64,000 nt of DNA. It comes from G965205725 sp965205725 (GTDB taxonomy: Bacteria > Pseudomonadota > Gammaproteobacteria > Pseudomonadales > Halieaceae). The notes beneath the pieces are model-generated. The model was not told the origin of the DNA and did not search any database. It saw only the letters and a program-made list of their open reading frames with translations. The position numbers were made by a program, and so were the translations under genes. Shown here in pieces: positions 44,204-53,099 of the stretch. The stretch covers positions 2,046,001 to 2,110,000 of the forward strand of contig OZ242189.1 of NCBI GenBank assembly GCA_965205725.1. Reading direction: 5' to 3'. Numbering within the stretch: position 1 is the first letter of the stretch; the number at the start of each line of letters is the position of its first letter.

Positions 44204-44294
44204 ACCTGTCGGACTTAACACTGCTCTGCTGCGGGCAAGCATTAACCAGTCAGTTTTTGCTTCCCCTCGCCGGGAGCGGTTAAGTCCGACAGGC
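44204..44294. repeat. GCCTGTCGGA palindromic element, 91-bp form
   Basis: AACCTGTCGGACTTAACA at the left and GTTAAGTCCGACAGGC at the right, with GCTGCGGGCAAGCATTAACC in the interior as in longer copies. It begins five bases after the TonB receptor stop, so it can form a stem-loop in the transcript. Confidence 0.85.
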
Positions 44295-44399
44295 TTCTGA
44301 CAACACCCGTGTCAGAGAGACAGGCATAAAGAAGCGCTTACTGGTTCGCAGCTACGGCTTTGGTGAGCCGACAACTCTGCGCCGCCTGGACCGCTCCAG

Positions 44400-44933
44400 A
44401 TGAAAACTGAGGCGTTATTGTCTGCGCTGGCCGTTGCGCTATTGCCAGCACTCACCCATCTGGTCAGTCATCTATCCAAAAGCAGCTACTTTAAACTTGC
44501 TGTTGTTCCGCGGCGCTCAAGCCACATATTACAGGTGGTCACTTATCCGCTGGTACATCTGAACTACCGACATCTGTGGTTCAACTGCATTCCCCTGTTG
44601 CTGCTTGGATTGCTGATCGCACTGAGAGATACCGCAACATTCTGGTTGCTTACGGTCATCGCAATGACGGCGAGCGGCTGGGGAACCTGGCTATTCAGCA
44701 CGGCTGATCGCGTGGCGGGCGCGTCTGGGCTCGTCTTCGGTTATTGGGGCTTCATTATTGCCAGCGCGGCTCTAACCCAGGATTCATTCTGGACGGCAGC
44801 AGCCGTGTTGACGCTGTTGGTCTATGCCAGCCTTTGGCAAAGCCTGATGAGAATTCAAGGCGGCATGTCCTGGGCCGGGCACTTTTGGGGTTTGGTCGGC
44901 GGCCTGAGCAGCGCCCTGCTCATTGCAACCTAG
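44400..44933 (+). CDS. Rhomboid-family intramembrane serine protease (rhombosortase-like size)
   Basis: 177 residues, mostly hydrophobic, with six membrane segments. HLNYRHLWFN at about 53-62 supplies the conserved His and Asn of the oxyanion region, GASGLVFGYWGF at about 107-118 carries the catalytic Ser in the GxSG loop, and the His of WAGHFWGLVGG near 160 completes the dyad. Rhomboids cut membrane-anchored proteins. The short length and single-gene setting resemble rhombosortases that trim C-terminal GlyGly-CTERM anchors, but no such substrate is seen here. It is on its own after the TonB receptor. Confidence 0.8.
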   Translation: MKTEALLSALAVALLPALTHLVSHLSKSSYFKLAVVPRRSSHILQVVTYPLVHLNYRHLWFNCIPLLLLGLLIALRDTATFWLLTVIAMTASGWGTWLFSTADRVAGASGLVFGYWGFIIASAALTQDSFWTAAAVLTLLVYASLWQSLMRIQGGMSWAGHFWGLVGGLSSALLIAT

Positions 44934-45081
44934 GCTGCAAGACAGGTTAAGGAACTTCTGACTCAGTGCCGACTTCTGCGATCACAGCAACCACTCGGAC
45001 ACCTATTCGACGAGGTGGAATGGACGCAGTAACAGATACACCCCGCTGAAGCACTCGCCAGTTGGCCGAGGCTTATTTATC

Positions 45082-45243
45082 GAGACCTTTGCACGAAAGC
45101 CATTTCACCGGCATGCTGCGTCGCCTAAAAGCGCCTACGGTTGGTAAAATCGTACTCAATCGGTCATTGATACCCATAAACTCCCTTATTGCGTGCGTTT
45201 TTGCCTGGCCTGAAAGCGACATCATCTTCCGTGCAAAGGTCTC
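45082..45243. mobile_element. MITE copy F (162 bp), GAGACCTTTGCACG family
   Basis: Complete copy with ends GAGACCTTTGCACGAAAG and CTTCCGTGCAAAGGTCTC, flanked by TTATC on both sides (45077-45081 and 45244-45248). Long form with the GTCGCCTAAAAG insert. It lies seven bases from the stop codon of the DUF3604 gene. Confidence 0.95.
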
Positions 45244-45250
45244 TTATCAT

Positions 45251-47092
45251 CTATGGGGTATACCAAATTGGAGACGTGTAGGCCCGATCCTGAATCGTCA
45301 TCTCTACTGAGTCGGGCATGGTGTCGCCAAATGCCTTGGCATCGTAGGCCTGCCAGGACGGTGTTGGAATTTCCAGAACCCGTGCGTAATAAAAGGCCCG
45401 CTGCGCCGGATCAAAATCCGGGTCGCTCCAAACTGCTCGCAATTCAGGGTCGCCAATGTCATTGGTATAGGTGGCCTCGGCTACCTTAACAGTAGAGCCC
45501 ACAGGCTTAACCTTGCCCTGCCGCGTGATTTTACGATTGTCTGAAACGGCGACATTGTAGATCTGTTCCTGAGTGGCACCGTCGGCATCCAGCCAGGCTT
45601 TGACAATTTGAACCCGATCCAGATTAGCGCCATCGGGATCACGCGATGCCGCCAACATGAATACAGGCGTTGTGCCTGACGCGGCTGGCAGATCGCCACC
45701 CATTGCGACACCTTTCTGATAACCGACTCGCGCCATATCGGGTCTGTTTACATCTTCCTGGTCGTAGGACCAGCCGCCAAAGAATCGAACGGTTATTCTG
45801 GAACCCGTGGTGGCGTAGACCTCTTTGCGTTCCAGCGCTTCAAAAATAGCTTCTCTGGTATTTTCCTGCGCCCAAACACCGGCCAATCCGGAGGCCACTT
45901 CTTCATAGGCAAACGTGGATAAAGCGTCGTCCGTTTGCGACCGGATTACATAATTTTTCCAGCGCCCCGCCCGGGGTTCGTTCTGGCTAAACTTCCCGTA
46001 ATAGTTTTCTTCACGGGTGCCCGCCAGTGCTGTATGTGAATCGGAAGCACCAATCATGGCAAACTTGAACGGATTCACGCCAACACTCTGCGCCACTTTC
46101 AAGCCATTTTTTAGCGCCCCGCGTGCATATTCAAATTCCAGCATGTCGTTGCGCTTCACTTCAAAACCGCCAATATCAGCCTTATCCCAAGTACCAAAAT
46201 CAGCAAACTCATCATCCGGTGACAACCAGGGGTGGGCCTCGCCATCTCCTTTGATCTGCGTCACTTCTGCAACTGGCTCCCATTTGGCACGGCGCTCGGC
46301 GTAATCTTTATCGATGGGACTGCCGTTGTATTTTTGCAGATTAAACATACGCCCATTGCTGAGATTGGCGTTGTGAGGGATCGCCATCGCATCGCCGCCA
46401 GTACTCTCTTCATAGTCTTGCAGAAAGGCCCACAAATCCTCTGGGTCGCCTGAGTCGAAGGACGAAAATGGAACAATTTGCCCCGCCTTGCTGGCATCGT
46501 CCTTGAATATCACCACTCGATGCAGATTTTTCGCATCCTTGGTCATGGTCCATTCATAGCCGATCAATGCAGTGAAGTAGCCCGGCTTATTAAACTGATC
46601 AGCCGTATCCACCTGGCGCTGCCAGATGTTGGCATTAACCGTTGGTTCATTCAGCGGGTCGACGCCAGGCAGCATACCGTCGTTGGCCCATTTGGTGAAT
46701 GCCCCATAGCCATCGCCCTTTTCACCCAGTTCATACACCGCTCTGCCCCAGGGATTTTCCATAAATTCTGGCATTTTTTCTTTAATGGCAATGGGTAAAC
46801 CGAGGCTTTCAGCGTGGTCGGACACCACCAGGAAGTCCAGTGGCCGAGAAATACGCGCACTCACACCAGAGCTGGAAGTCACCTCCTGGCCCATTGCAAA
46901 CTGATAGGCCTGTTCGGGAGTCAATGTGGTGCCAATCATGCCAGCGTCGGTGGAGTACTGGCTGTGCAAATGGGTATCACCCCAATACACCTGCTCCAGG
47001 CCTGTGCGATCCACATAGGGGGAATAATCGTCGGCAAAGGCCGCCAATGACGCACACAGTACGGAGATTAAGACTAGTGCTGATTTATTCAT
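45251..47092 (-). CDS. DUF3604 domain protein, exported
   Basis: 613 residues. Signal peptide ALVLISVLCASLAAFAD (about 5-21). Core motifs are YWGDTHLHSQYSTDAG near 36-51 (PHP-like metal site), VSDHAESLG near 111, ALIGYEWT, AIPHNANLSNG near 240 and MIGASDSHTAL near 345. This set of His/Asp sites resembles PHP phosphoesterases, but the enzymatic role of DUF3604 proteins is not established. It is the last gene of the minus-strand TonB receptor, LLM monooxygenase, DUF3604 unit, where it is likely to act in the periplasm. A hairpin at 47125-47149 precedes it. Confidence 0.9.
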   Translation of the reverse strand: MNKSALVLISVLCASLAAFADDYSPYVDRTGLEQVYWGDTHLHSQYSTDAGMIGTTLTPEQAYQFAMGQEVTSSSGVSARISRPLDFLVVSDHAESLGLPIAIKEKMPEFMENPWGRAVYELGEKGDGYGAFTKWANDGMLPGVDPLNEPTVNANIWQRQVDTADQFNKPGYFTALIGYEWTMTKDAKNLHRVVIFKDDASKAGQIVPFSSFDSGDPEDLWAFLQDYEESTGGDAMAIPHNANLSNGRMFNLQKYNGSPIDKDYAERRAKWEPVAEVTQIKGDGEAHPWLSPDDEFADFGTWDKADIGGFEVKRNDMLEFEYARGALKNGLKVAQSVGVNPFKFAMIGASDSHTALAGTREENYYGKFSQNEPRAGRWKNYVIRSQTDDALSTFAYEEVASGLAGVWAQENTREAIFEALERKEVYATTGSRITVRFFGGWSYDQEDVNRPDMARVGYQKGVAMGGDLPAASGTTPVFMLAASRDPDGANLDRVQIVKAWLDADGATQEQIYNVAVSDNRKITRQGKVKPVGSTVKVAEATYTNDIGDPELRAVWSDPDFDPAQRAFYYARVLEIPTPSWQAYDAKAFGDTMPDSVEMTIQDRAYTSPIWYTP

Positions 47093-47124
47093 TTTATTAT
47101 CCTTGTATTAAGGCTTCTAAAATA

Positions 47125-47149
47125 AGGGGTCAGCAGCGTGATGACCCCT
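47125..47149. promoter_or_regulatory. GGGGTCA stem-loop between LLM and DUF3604 genes
   Basis: AGGGGTCA and TGACCCCT pair around a nine-base loop. The same palindrome occurs at 48203-48230 between the two genes upstream. It may be a repeated RNA processing or attenuation site, or a dispersed repeat. Confidence 0.5.
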
Positions 47150-47157
47150 CTGTCGGA

Positions 47158-48177
47158 CTAGCGCACACTGTCGGGAATTATGCCCTCAAGTATAGGCTCA
47201 CAAGCGGCTCTTGTCGGCGCTGGCAGGGTTAAATTCAGCAAATCCGGCGCGCCACTCAACAGAGTATCCACGCGATTGCGGCAGGCATCAATGGGGCCAA
47301 CTATCGCCACCGAACCTACCAATTCATCGGTTGTGGCTTCCACTGCCGCAGCCGCGGCGCCCTCCGCATAGGCTTGCTGCACTGCGGCAACGTCTGTTGC
47401 GTAACCCAGCCCGGCAGCGGCTTTTGCGTAGGGGCTGGTTTCAGGGCCATAGTAAACAGCGATGCCGAATTTCAGCATATCCAACAGGGCATCCGGCTCA
47501 TCACCCACCATCAATTGCATACCGCCCACAATATTCACCGCTGCTTCAGGGCGTCCCGCACTGGCTGCGGCTTGCTCGATGGCGCTGCGGCCCTGGGCGA
47601 AGCCCTGCTCGGGCAACAGGTTGGGAATCCAACCGTCGGCTTTTTCACCGCAGAGCTTCAGGGCCTTGGGCAATAGCGCTCCGTGCCAGATAGGAATGCG
47701 GTTACGCAGAGGCTCAAAGCCCAGCTTGACACCCTCTACCTGAAATATCTCTCCCTTATAAGGGCTTCGATCACGGTCCCATATGCGGTGGCATATTTCG
47801 ATGGTCTCGCGAGTGCGCGCCAGAGGTTTCCCAAACTTTAGACCATGCCAACCTTCAACCAGATTGGGCGTACTGCTACCCAAACCCAGAATAAATCGTC
47901 CACCCGACAAATCATCCAGCGTTGCCGCAGTTTGAGCCAGCACTGCTGGCGTGCGCGAGAATACATTAGCCAGCCCAAGGCATACATGAATATTTTCAGT
48001 GGCCGCCAGCAGACGATCACACAGAGTAAAGCCATCGCGGCCGAATGACTCGGGAATACTAACCACCTGGTAGCCTAGCTCATCAGCCAGCCGTACAATT
48101 TCAATCGCCTCATCCCAACGAGTCATTCGATCCCATAAACCAAGGTTCAAACCCAGTGGCAAAGACTGTCCAGGCAT
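47158..48177 (-). CDS. LLM-class (luciferase-like) flavin-dependent monooxygenase
   Basis: 339 residues of the bacterial luciferase fold: LGLNLGLWDRMTRWDEAIEI, VSIPESFGRDGFTLCDRLLA near 40-58, CLGLANVFSRTPAVLAQTAA and DLSGGRFILGLGSSTP near 88-105 (the family signature), then PIWHGALLPKALKLCGEKAD. It oxidises or hydroxylates small organics with FMN or F420. It sits between a TonB receptor gene upstream and a DUF3604 gene downstream, with GGGGTCA stem-loops in both gaps, so it is likely part of the same uptake and degradation unit. Confidence 0.93.
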   Translation of the reverse strand: MPGQSLPLGLNLGLWDRMTRWDEAIEIVRLADELGYQVVSIPESFGRDGFTLCDRLLAATENIHVCLGLANVFSRTPAVLAQTAATLDDLSGGRFILGLGSSTPNLVEGWHGLKFGKPLARTRETIEICHRIWDRDRSPYKGEIFQVEGVKLGFEPLRNRIPIWHGALLPKALKLCGEKADGWIPNLLPEQGFAQGRSAIEQAAASAGRPEAAVNIVGGMQLMVGDEPDALLDMLKFGIAVYYGPETSPYAKAAAGLGYATDVAAVQQAYAEGAAAAAVEATTDELVGSVAIVGPIDACRNRVDTLLSGAPDLLNLTLPAPTRAACEPILEGIIPDSVR

Positions 48178-48202
48178 AGTGCTTTCCTTTGGCGCATAAA
48201 AC

Positions 48203-48230
48203 AGGGGTCAGCGTATAAACTCTGACCCCT
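48203..48230. promoter_or_regulatory. GGGGTCAG stem-loop between TonB receptor and LLM genes
   Basis: AGGGGTCAG at 48203-48211 pairs with CTGACCCCT at 48222-48230 around a ten-base loop. It lies 17 bases after the receptor stop codon. No T run follows, so an intrinsic terminator is uncertain. Confidence 0.5.
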
Positions 48231-48247
48231 CAGCTTAAACGAAAAAC

Positions 48248-50653
48248 CTAAAAGTTGTAACGTGCCTGCAAAGCCACATTGAATGGAGCTCCGTAGAACC
48301 CGTAATACGCGGTAGCGACACCTGACGCACCCGTCGCCTGGTTGAAAGAACCCGATAGCGTGGTGGAAACCGGCGCCTGGTTGCCAAAGGTCAGTATTTC
48401 TTCATCGGTCATGTTCTCCAACAGGATGGATACCTGCCACGCGCCATCATCAGAGGCGAGGCTGATGCGGCCATTCAGCTTGGTGTAGGCGTCCTGTTCC
48501 AGATTGGGGTCCAGTGTTGGAGACACAAAGTACTCGTCACTGTAGATCAAGTCCAAACCGAGAGTCAGCTCCATCGATTGGCCAACCGAAATGAAGTACT
48601 GCCCGCCTATGTTAGCCGTAAATTCAGGCGTGAATTCGCGCGTGTCACCCGTTCGGTCACACAGGCCAACGAAAGGACCACTGGTATAATCCGAAGTTTC
48701 ACCAAAGTAGCACTGTGAGTTCGGGAAGCTGTCAAACTCGAAGTCCAGATAACCCGCTGCAAAATTAACCAACAGCGATTCAGCGGCCTGCCAGCGTCCA
48801 TCAATCTCAATACCTTGAGTGGTAGCTTCACCCGCGTTGGTCACGTTAAAGCCCAATACCCCGTCAAACTGGCTTGTTTGCAGGTCTTCGTACTCGGTAC
48901 GATACAAGGCGACATTGACTTCAGCCGCGCCATCGGCCAGAGACATCTTGGTGCCAATTTCGTAGCTGGTCGCAAGTTCTTCATCAAACTCAAAAGAACC
49001 CGTGTTATTTGCACGGGCGTCAAAACCGCCTGCCTTGAAACCCTCTGTATAAGAAGCGTAGAACATGGCTGAATCAGTCGCATCCCACTGCACATTGATA
49101 GCGGGAGTAAACTTGGACTCATCGCGATCACAGCTCAAATTGTGACCGGTTGCATCTGAGGCTCCGCCACAGTCGGTGAAACCACTGCGGTTAAACTGCT
49201 CGTTGTCTATCGCAAATGCAGCCGCATAAACAATGGGGGCAACTGAGCCGGCATGAACTGGCTGGCCGAGAATATCTCGAACCGGGCTAGCGTCTGTGAT
49301 GTCAATAATTTCGATTGCCCGAGCACCGTCTTTGGTTTCCTCCGAGTAGCGGCCACCAACGGTTACACGAACCGCATCGCTGATGTTCCAGGTCGCCTGG
49401 GCGAAAACAGACCAAAGATCACTGTCGGTTGCATAAGCGCGACGAGCACCCGTACCAGGCAGTGCACCGTTGAGCGCGCCCAACAGACTGTCACCGGGAA
49501 CAATCGTAATATCGCCCAGTGCTACATCGTATTCCTGGTAAAAAGCGCCAGCAATCCAGTCAACCGTCTCGCCACCCGGTGAAGTCAGGCGGAATTCCTG
49601 GCTGGTTTGTTCAAACTCTTCCAGGCCAGACGTATCGATCAGTGATGCATTGATAAAGTCACAGTCACACTGCTGATAATCTTCATACTCAACCCGCGAG
49701 GAGATAGATGTCAGGGTGTAGTCACCGACCAGCCAATCGACCTTCAGTGTGTAGTTGTCGACTTCGATTTCCTCAATGTCTCCATTGGATTGACGGTTGA
49801 AATCCTGCTCTGTATCCAGCGTCACTGCGCCCCTTGTGAGGGCTGAAATCGCTGTTGCAAATGATGGAGAACCGCCAACTTCAACTGGATTTACGATCTC
49901 GAGAAAACGTCCTTCTGTATCGAACTGAGAGTTCTCGGCTTTAAAATCGATGATTAGACTGTCGGTTGGCTCCCAACGCAATTTAGCTCGCAGGACCTGC
50001 TCATCAAGAGCGGATTCAGCGCGTCCAAGGTGGGTGTTGTCGTAATAGCCATCTGTATCGCGCTTGAGCCCTACAAGGCGCAGAGCCAGCCGGTCTGTCA
50101 AAGCGAAGTTAGCCGCGCCGGATACATCGTACCCTTCCTGATCAAAGTTGTAGTCTGCCTGCACAAACCCTTCAGTGCCCTCGGTGCTCGCACCTGCGGT
50201 AATCATGTGGATAGCACCAGCAATCGCGTTTTTGCCAAACAGGATCGGTTGTGGGCCACGCAACACCTCTACGCGCGCGATGTCGAGATAGGGTACACGC
50301 GAAAGAGGCGCTCTGCCGTAGTACACATCATCAACATACATACCCACTGATTGTTCAAATGCCGGATTAATACCTGAACTGATACCGCGAATGGTAATGT
50401 TGGTACCGATACCCGTCTGGTTCATGCTCAAATTGGGCACGAAGTCAGACAAATCCTGCAAATTGGTGATGCCTGAGTCAGTGATTTTTTCAGCACCGAC
50501 AACATTCACGGAAATGGGAACGTCAGAGAGACTTTCAACCCGCTTTTGAGCGGTTACGACAACTTCTTCCAGCGTCTGCGCCTGAACGCTGCCGACAGCG
50601 AAGGCCGCCACCATAGACAGTGTAGTCATCAGGTTGAGAGATAAATTTCGCAT
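48248..50653 (-). CDS. TonB-dependent receptor
   Basis: 801 residues. Signal peptide to about residue 25 (SMVAAFAVGSVQAQ), TonB-box/plug LEEVVVTAQKRVESLSDVPI, EVLRGPQPILFGKNAIAGAI near 130, and a barrel ending in the standard ARYNF. Domain lengths are normal. It is co-oriented with the LLM monooxygenase and DUF3604 genes, so it probably imports the substrate of that unit. A 21-base imperfect palindrome lies 74-94 bases upstream of its start. Confidence 0.96.
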   Translation of the reverse strand: MRNLSLNLMTTLSMVAAFAVGSVQAQTLEEVVVTAQKRVESLSDVPISVNVVGAEKITDSGITNLQDLSDFVPNLSMNQTGIGTNITIRGISSGINPAFEQSVGMYVDDVYYGRAPLSRVPYLDIARVEVLRGPQPILFGKNAIAGAIHMITAGASTEGTEGFVQADYNFDQEGYDVSGAANFALTDRLALRLVGLKRDTDGYYDNTHLGRAESALDEQVLRAKLRWEPTDSLIIDFKAENSQFDTEGRFLEIVNPVEVGGSPSFATAISALTRGAVTLDTEQDFNRQSNGDIEEIEVDNYTLKVDWLVGDYTLTSISSRVEYEDYQQCDCDFINASLIDTSGLEEFEQTSQEFRLTSPGGETVDWIAGAFYQEYDVALGDITIVPGDSLLGALNGALPGTGARRAYATDSDLWSVFAQATWNISDAVRVTVGGRYSEETKDGARAIEIIDITDASPVRDILGQPVHAGSVAPIVYAAAFAIDNEQFNRSGFTDCGGASDATGHNLSCDRDESKFTPAINVQWDATDSAMFYASYTEGFKAGGFDARANNTGSFEFDEELATSYEIGTKMSLADGAAEVNVALYRTEYEDLQTSQFDGVLGFNVTNAGEATTQGIEIDGRWQAAESLLVNFAAGYLDFEFDSFPNSQCYFGETSDYTSGPFVGLCDRTGDTREFTPEFTANIGGQYFISVGQSMELTLGLDLIYSDEYFVSPTLDPNLEQDAYTKLNGRISLASDDGAWQVSILLENMTDEEILTFGNQAPVSTTLSGSFNQATGASGVATAYYGFYGAPFNVALQARYNF

Positions 50654-50726
50654 ATTGAGCTACCTTTAGGATATTTGACGCGATAGTAACGAATAATGCG
50701 GCGCATCGCTCATTGAAGAGGGCACA

Positions 50727-50747
50727 AGTTGGGCATATATGCCAACT
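50727..50747. promoter_or_regulatory. Imperfect palindrome AGTTGGGCATATATGCCAACT, candidate operator
   Basis: AGTTGG and CCAACT arms flank a nine-base GCATATATG centre. It lies in the 121-base gap between the alcohol dehydrogenase stop and the TonB receptor start, in the receptor's promoter position. Symmetry is the only evidence. Confidence 0.4.
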
Positions 50748-50774
50748 ATTAACGCAATTACAGGGGGTGTGAGC

Positions 50775-51791
50775 CTAAAACCGGGTGAGTACTTTACATT
50801 GGCGCGACGGCGTGCGCAGGGCCTCAAATGCTGCGGGCATTTCTTCGAGGGGAATAATGTCCGTGACCATTGCCGAGGCATCGATTCTTGCTTGCGCCAG
50901 CATTGCGATAACAGTTTCAAAATCGTCGCGGGTGTAGGCGATCGCAAACTGAAACTGTAGCTCCTTCACTAAAGCCATAAACGGCATAAAACTGTCGGCC
51001 TGTTCGCAAACACCAACGCCAACAATCCGGCAGTGGCGCGGTGCCATTTCAATACACTGCTGAATCAGTCCCGGCACGCCGACACATTCAAAAATCATGT
51101 CCACTTCACCGCCGGTCGCATCCCCAAATTGCTCGGCCAGGTCTTTGCCGGGGTCTATCACCGCAGTTGCGCCCAGGCTAGTCGCCAGCACCTTGCGTTT
51201 CTCTGCGAACTCTGAAACCACCACATCTCGCGCCCCCAAAAATCTTGCCCACAGCGCCACGGCCAGCCCCACCGGACCACCACCTGTGATCAGCACGCGC
51301 TGTCCGGCCTTCATGCCCGCAATACGCACCGCGTGCAAACCAACCGCCAGTGGTTCAATCAAGGCCGCCCGCTCCAGTTCCAGATCTTCAGGTAATTTGA
51401 TAGTTTCCAGCGCTCCGGTAGTGACATACTCGGCAAAACCGCCGGGCACATCCAGGCCAGTGCACTTCAGCTCAGCACATTCGAAGGGGCGCCCGGTCAG
51501 ACAAGACACGCATTGACCGCAAGACAGGAACGGCAGCGAGCAAACCCTGTCGTCTTTGTTCCACTGATTTTTAAGCGACTTTCCGATTTCCACAACTTCA
51601 CCGACAAACTCGTGGCCAAGAATTGAGTCACAGGCAACGGTCGCCGCGCCTTCGCGGGTAGAGTGCAAATCAGTACCGCAAATACCACAGTAGCCCACCT
51701 TAACCACCAGTTGCTTGTCAGTTGGAGCCGGGTCGGCCACCTCTTCGACCACCATTGGCCTGCCGACTTCTTTAAACACTGCTGCTTTCAT
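50775..51791 (-). CDS. Zinc-dependent alcohol dehydrogenase (medium-chain, threonine/sorbitol type)
   Basis: 338 residues. The catalytic zinc site is GYCGICGTDLHS near 33-44 with GHEFVGEV near 60, and the four structural cysteines lie in CGQCVSCLTGRPFEC near 91-105. The Rossmann loop VLITGGGPVGLAVALWARFL is near 165-184. It oxidises a secondary alcohol with NAD. It is on the minus strand, head of the receptor-containing unit by position, with a ThuA-like gene 85 bases upstream. Confidence 0.94.
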   Translation of the reverse strand: MKAAVFKEVGRPMVVEEVADPAPTDKQLVVKVGYCGICGTDLHSTREGAATVACDSILGHEFVGEVVEIGKSLKNQWNKDDRVCSLPFLSCGQCVSCLTGRPFECAELKCTGLDVPGGFAEYVTTGALETIKLPEDLELERAALIEPLAVGLHAVRIAGMKAGQRVLITGGGPVGLAVALWARFLGARDVVVSEFAEKRKVLATSLGATAVIDPGKDLAEQFGDATGGEVDMIFECVGVPGLIQQCIEMAPRHCRIVGVGVCEQADSFMPFMALVKELQFQFAIAYTRDDFETVIAMLAQARIDASAMVTDIIPLEEMPAAFEALRTPSRQCKVLTRF

Positions 51792-51875
51792 GGATTTTCC
51801 TCTGAATATTATGTCAGTCGGAGTTCAGCCCGACGCTGGTTATCGGCTTAAATCCCGACCTGTAATCCAACCGAC

Positions 51876-52712
51876 CTAATGTGCTTGATCATTCTGTTTG
51901 CGAGCCCACGCATGAGCATCCTCACTGGCGACCCAGCGAATAGCATTGTGTAGTAAGCGCTGAAAATGTTCATTGGAATAGGCGGCGGGGTCATCACCGC
52001 CCTGCAAGTAGACAATGGGGCTGTTGCGATAGTGTTTTACCCAACCGACCAGATTACTCCCCGGCGGATGTGACCAGCCTTCGCGGCTGCACATGTTGCC
52101 TGCAACTGCCTGTTTCGCTGAATAAAAATGCTGATCGTCGAACTCATAGTTGCTGCTCAGCAGAGGCGTCACGGAATCACCAAATATCGGGCACAGGTAC
52201 AACTCATCCCTTATCTCAAACTGTGCTGGCAAGCCTGCGGTGACTGCATGCTGCGCCAGCACACTGACCTGGTGCTGAACCTGATGGCGATAGCCGGAAT
52301 CTGCCCACTCACGCCCGCGCAAACGGGCGGGCCGATAGTGAAAACGACCGCCAACAATTTCTGCATACTCATCCCAGACGGGCCATGCAGCAATACTGTG
52401 ATGCATAAACACAAAACCCATGCCGGCTTCCAGTAAATCGAGAAAATCTCGCTTATAAGCCTCAGTTGGGGCAACCAGTTGCGGCGGGTCGGCTGCTGCA
52501 AAATTAATGCCCGGCATGTCATAGCAGACACAAGCGGCAAACTGGGTATTAAGGCGGGGGTTCATCAAAAGCCGGGCTGCCGGCTGTTCTACCAGTGACC
52601 AGCAAAAGTCCTCCAGCGGCTCAAATAGCCCGCTAAAAGCATCCTTTTCATAGGGATGGCCACGGGCAGTAACCAGCAGTTGCTGGCTGGCGTTGTAATT
52701 AATGACACTCAC
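51876..52712 (-). CDS. ThuA-like domain protein
   Basis: 278 residues with features of the ThuA/class I glutamine amidotransferase-like family: LVTARGHPYEKDAFSGLFEP at the N-terminus, AACVCYDMPGINFAAADPPQ near 58-78, GMGFVFMHHSIAAWPVWDEY near 92-112, and HPLYxxxHxxRNSPIVYLQGG near 230-245. The family is linked to trehalose and other disaccharide utilisation, with its enzymatic function unproven. A second ThuA-like gene lies only about 1.2 kb away on the opposite strand (53881-54633). The two flank a SDR gene and share a divergent promoter region. Confidence 0.7.
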   Translation of the reverse strand: MSVINYNASQQLLVTARGHPYEKDAFSGLFEPLEDFCWSLVEQPAARLLMNPRLNTQFAACVCYDMPGINFAAADPPQLVAPTEAYKRDFLDLLEAGMGFVFMHHSIAAWPVWDEYAEIVGGRFHYRPARLRGREWADSGYRHQVQHQVSVLAQHAVTAGLPAQFEIRDELYLCPIFGDSVTPLLSSNYEFDDQHFYSAKQAVAGNMCSREGWSHPPGSNLVGWVKHYRNSPIVYLQGGDDPAAYSNEHFQRLLHNAIRWVASEDAHAWARKQNDQAH

Positions 52713-53099
52713 GCTACTGGCTTAACAATTTGGTATTAAACACCGTTGTCAGCCTAGCTTATCGAAACCGATATGCAAATCATTCAAGCCGGGAAGTATT
52801 AAATCAGACCAGCGAGTCAGCGTGTTTCTACCTTCTGTCATCGGCAAACTGACTAATTTTTGCTTTTCCGCAGTAGCACCGTGTTAAGTTCGACAGGCTG
52901 CCAGAGGCACATTGAGCAGAATTGCAATCATGTCGATCTCAAACGGCCCGGTTTTTATTAAATCTGCTTGTGCCCTGTGCAGGGCACTGCCCAGCCTGGC
53001 CAAGAAAAAATACAGTCAATTCTGATTGTTTTTTTTGGCCGCTTGGGTAAACTTCGCTATTCATTTTTTAATCCATACCAATAATGAGAGGACATCAGC
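52713..53099. promoter_or_regulatory. Divergent promoter region with a partial GCCTGTCGGA element
   Basis: 387 bases between divergent ThuA-like and SDR genes. A part of the palindromic repeat (TTTGCTTTTCCGCAGTAGCA to AAGTTCGACAGGCT) is at 52846-52899. A GAGAGG ribosome site lies before the SDR start. -35/-10 boxes are not clear. Confidence 0.55.
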
